A stretch of 64,000 nucleotides of DNA from JACKAL01 sp964400355. GTDB taxonomy: Bacteria; Bdellovibrionota; Bdellovibrionia; Bdellovibrionales; JAGQZY01. The DNA lies in the NCBI GenBank assembly GCA_964400355.1, contig CAYNTO010000005.1, positions 1 through 64,000 on the forward strand. The letters run 5' to 3'. The notes beneath the pieces were generated by a model that made no database searches, was not told where the DNA came from, and saw only the letters and a program-made list of their open reading frames with translations. Positions within the stretch are counted from its first letter, which is position 1, and every line of letters begins with the position of its first letter. The position numbers and the translations under genes were made by a program. Shown here piece after piece: positions 61,447 through 64,000 of this stretch.

Positions 61447-63144
61447 CTATAGGCGCATTCTTTTTTTAAACATTAATTCAACTGAAAAGGTTGTTCCAAT
61501 GGATTGGATTTCTGCGGCCCCAGACATGTCCTTCATTTTTTTTGATAGATTTAATAACCCAATACCCAAACCTATTTTTCCTAATTGATTCTCATTTCTA
61601 TCGGAAACTTTTTTATTAAGGAACCTACAACTCAACATCGTGTCATGGATATCGGACCAAATGATCCTCACCTTACCATCCGAGTATTTGATTGCGTTAT
61701 CGACGAGTTCCTCAACTATTATCTGCACATCAACTGGATTGTAGTAAATCTCTAAATTGGCATTTTCTACATGAGTCTGCTCGAATTCCAATTTTTCATA
61801 AACTGATGTCTTCTCTTCGAATATCTGTTGAACACGCAGGCTCATAGCTTCAACCGAATACCAGTCAGAAATCTTTGAAACCTTTCCCTCTTCTTCAACC
61901 CGACTTAATATTACATTTAGTCGACTAGAAATCGAAGATATCAATGATCGATTTTTATCTACATCTGAAAGAAGAAAATTTAAAGACATGACCGGTGACT
62001 TAATATCGTGAATAATTTCCCTATAGTCATTATACATTCCAGTGACTGCATCTATAGTCTTTAATTCGGCATCCAACCGCATGCTCGTTGTAATGAGAGC
62101 TTTTTGCTGGCCATTAAATCCTTTTAACACCCTGAGGAACGCAATTATCGTCGCAATGAAGGCAATGCTAGAAAGATGGAGATAGCTCTCTCTCCTAATC
62201 TGTGAACCCGCACCGTCAAACACCAACACGAATAGAAGAACAATATATAGAGAAGTAATAAAATAGTCTTTATTCCGTTTAAGATGCATGAACTTATATA
62301 TAATCATAAAAATAGTTGCCGAAAGTGCTGCGATGATTAGCAAGAAAACAAGAAGGTGAGTAGCATCTTTAAACCCATAGAATAGAATGCCCGGCAATAC
62401 ACAGGGCCAAAAAAATATAAAAAACAGTGTAGCTTTCTTTCTGTGGCTTATCTCTACTGTATTTAAAGTGAGCGTCAACAATCCTAAAAATCCTGCTATC
62501 ACGACAACGGTGTGAGCAACGGCTAAATTAACATCGACAAATCTACCGGGGATATGGGATGCAACAAGCAAGCAAAATGAAGCTTGTTGAACCAAATACA
62601 GCCAAGCATCTGTTATCGTGGAAAATTGGGTAACAAGAATTGCTCCGACGATTCCTAGAAATAGAGCAACAACAGATGCAATTACAAACATTTCGTCATA
62701 AAATACGTATTGTTGAGGAAAAGTCCTTTTAAACTGGGGATAGCCCGATACAGATGCAAAGAATCGCATATACGCATAAATTTCCAATTCAACTACCTTG
62801 GCATCATTGAAAATGGCACAGGTATAAAGAGGCTTGCTCATCAACTGAGTTATGTGCCACTTCGAGGACATCGAGTTCGTGTATATTATTTTCCCGTCCA
62901 CATAAATGTTCATTCGCCCCATATAGGTTTGAGGGAAAACTACAAATCCAGTAGGCTCATCTCTGCAGGTTTGGGGAAGAACACTGCTCGTCATTTTCAG
63001 GCGGTACGTTTGATCCCCGGTCTCTACCCAACGTTCTTGTATAATCCATTCACTATTAAAGGTAGAAGGAATATCTTGAACTCCAAGCAAAGAAAACAGT
63101 GATACCAATATCTGAAAAGCAAACGCGTCTATAGCCGATACCAT
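61447..63144 (-). CDS. Membrane sensor histidine kinase with H-D-I-K-S-P phosphorylation box
   Basis: 565 residues. An N-terminal hydrophobic segment is followed by an extracytoplasmic domain with two Cys (Q-T-C-R-D, L-Y-T-C-A), seven membrane helices (about 160-335), a helical linker, and a DHp with E-I-I-H-D-I-K-S-P-V. The ATPase domain has an N box (E-E-L-V-D-N-A-I-K-Y) and G-L-G-I-G-L but no D-x-G-x-G. The sensor part resembles that of the 7TM kinase at 57761 (F-P then V-D-G, V-V-E-L-E-I-Y-A-Y-M-R-F-F, Y-P-Q-F). GAGGGG precedes the ATG. No receiver is attached, so its partner is separate. Confidence 0.85.
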   Translation of the reverse strand: MVSAIDAFAFQILVSLFSLLGVQDIPSTFNSEWIIQERWVETGDQTYRLKMTSSVLPQTCRDEPTGFVVFPQTYMGRMNIYVDGKIIYTNSMSSKWHITQLMSKPLYTCAIFNDAKVVELEIYAYMRFFASVSGYPQFKRTFPQQYVFYDEMFVIASVVALFLGIVGAILVTQFSTITDAWLYLVQQASFCLLVASHIPGRFVDVNLAVAHTVVVIAGFLGLLTLTLNTVEISHRKKATLFFIFFWPCVLPGILFYGFKDATHLLVFLLIIAALSATIFMIIYKFMHLKRNKDYFITSLYIVLLFVLVFDGAGSQIRRESYLHLSSIAFIATIIAFLRVLKGFNGQQKALITTSMRLDAELKTIDAVTGMYNDYREIIHDIKSPVMSLNFLLSDVDKNRSLISSISSRLNVILSRVEEEGKVSKISDWYSVEAMSLRVQQIFEEKTSVYEKLEFEQTHVENANLEIYYNPVDVQIIVEELVDNAIKYSDGKVRIIWSDIHDTMLSCRFLNKKVSDRNENQLGKIGLGIGLLNLSKKMKDMSGAAEIQSIGTTFSVELMFKKRMRL

Positions 63145-63174
63145 AACCTACCCCTCTCTAAGGCTGTCGCGGTC

Positions 63175-64000
63175 TTAGTAATCATTATTTGATTCCTTAA
63201 TTTTTAGTTGAATAATTAAATCAAAATTTTTGTCCAACTCAAAATGCCCGCTCCAACTTGATATTCGCTTTTCTATTATCTTTAATCCCCTGCCGGTACT
63301 CACAACCTTCATAATCTCTGGATGAATATCTTTCCGCATATTTTTGAATGTGCATTTCAATGTCCGCTCGCACGAGATATTGATCTCAATACTTATTACA
63401 TTCGATTTTATTGAATTATCTAAAATTTCGGCAAATATTGATTTTAATGAAGTGTATTCGAAATAAATTAAAATTTTACTATTATCATCTATTCTATTAT
63501 GAATATTAATTTCTAACTTTGATGAGTATTCGCTGCAAATATCAGAAATCAACTCAAAGAATACACTACACTCGATCCATTTTGCGGAACTTTCGAATAG
63601 AGCTAGCTCACTTCTATCGAGCAATTCCGTTAGACGATCCCTTACTGCCTTGAACCTTTCAATCTGTTTCAAATCTGCACCATGCAACAAAAAATTTAAT
63701 CCTGTGAGTGGAGACTTAATGTCATGGATAATTTCTTGAAACTTTTCATTTTTTCCAGTCAAATTTTCATTCGCAGTGATATACTGATTAACCTGCATTT
63801 GAAGAGCTAAATTATTATACTTTTGTAGACCAACAACTCTTATGATGTCTAAATAGTTGACTAAACTAACAAGGACATAAGCTATAGGCAATAGTACAAA
63901 ACTATTGAACATAAGATTACTAGCTATGCCATCATAGATTGCGAAAATAACTATTAGTGCCATTATAAATAGTTGGATAAAATATGTAATCCTATCTTGT
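63175..64000 (-). CDS. Sensor histidine kinase, N-terminus outside the window
   Basis: The frame stays open to the window edge beyond an internal ATG at 63963, so the true start and sensor region lie outside. What is present: hydrophobic segments at the visible N-terminus, E-I-I-H-D-I-K-S-P-L-T-G-L-N-F-L-L (same phosphorylation box as the kinase at 61447), and a diverged ATPase domain with S-T-G-R-G-L-K-I-I-E-K-R. The two kinases are 30 bp apart and are paralogues. Confidence 0.8.
   Translation of the reverse strand, partial: QDRITYFIQLFIMALIVIFAIYDGIASNLMFNSFVLLPIAYVLVSLVNYLDIIRVVGLQKYNNLALQMQVNQYITANENLTGKNEKFQEIIHDIKSPLTGLNFLLHGADLKQIERFKAVRDRLTELLDRSELALFESSAKWIECSVFFELISDICSEYSSKLEINIHNRIDDNSKILIYFEYTSLKSIFAEILDNSIKSNVISIEINISCERTLKCTFKNMRKDIHPEIMKVVSTGRGLKIIEKRISSWSGHFELDKNFDLIIQLKIKESNNDY

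Noticed and set aside
1..64000. CRISPR arrays, tRNA or rRNA genes, insertion-sequence transposases, phage genes
   Set aside because: I looked for direct repeats with spacers, tRNA-like cloverleaves and transposase or integrase motifs and saw none I could support. A tRNAscan or CRISPR finder run would be decisive.

Overview
The window reads as chromosomal DNA of a Gram-negative bacterium. It carries LPS-core glycosyltransferases (heptosyltransferase-like, Kdo-transferase-like), many exported proteins and lipoproteins with clear lipoboxes, outer-membrane barrels and an OmpA-type protein. The lipobox style (for example F-Q-N-C), the radical-SAM twitch protein, the mass of secreted proteins of unknown function and the very long sensor kinases suggest a Bdellovibrionota-like organism. 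That assignment is an inference from gene content, not proven. Most of the window looks near 50-57% GC; the right end (about 56.6-64 kb) is visibly AT-rich.

Layout. 1-764: repeat-rich, gene-poor DNA. 765-5070: FadI-like thiolase, ArfB ribosome-rescue hydrolase, an MFS transporter and an outer-membrane protein. 5072-11797: two abutting hybrid histidine kinases, one a cytosolic Nik1-like kinase with a long array of nearly identical HAMP repeats. 12088-16729: an exported protein divergent from an RND/MMPL transporter that reads in frame into a LolA-like domain. 16798-22728: exported proteins of unknown function and a twitch-domain radical SAM enzyme, followed by two giant hairpins and a dispersed palindrome. 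22787-29072: a three-gene translationally coupled operon (lipoprotein, metzincin-like lipoprotein, outer-membrane barrel). 29364-33896: a possible small membrane protein, heptosyltransferase and Kdo-transferase-like genes, a TIGR01777 epimerase-SRPBCC protein and a nucleosidase. 33893-37755: esterase, then trpS downstream of LemA and two TPM-domain proteins. 37941-44527: a two-META-domain lipoprotein, an anchored protein and class Ia ribonucleotide reductase nrdAB. 44632-50126: DUF2079 protein, GT2 glycosyltransferase and methyltransferase operon, AraC regulator, FolE2. 50558-55664: OmpA-like protein, a LAS/M15-like exported protein, a VWA-type lipoprotein and others.

The most notable part is 55.8-64.0 kb. 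It is a minus-strand cluster of two related sensor kinases (one cut by the window edge), a PLP-dependent alpha-oxoamine synthase with an N-terminal PilZ-like domain, a 7TM sensor kinase, a response regulator with a class III nucleotidyl-cyclase domain, and pdxJ (PLP biosynthesis). A synthase of this fold beside membrane kinases recalls CqsA/CqsS and LqsA/LqsS alpha-hydroxyketone signalling. The PilZ fusion, the cyclase output and the adjoining PLP gene would make it a different design. Gene identities are read from the sequence; the signalling role is inference.
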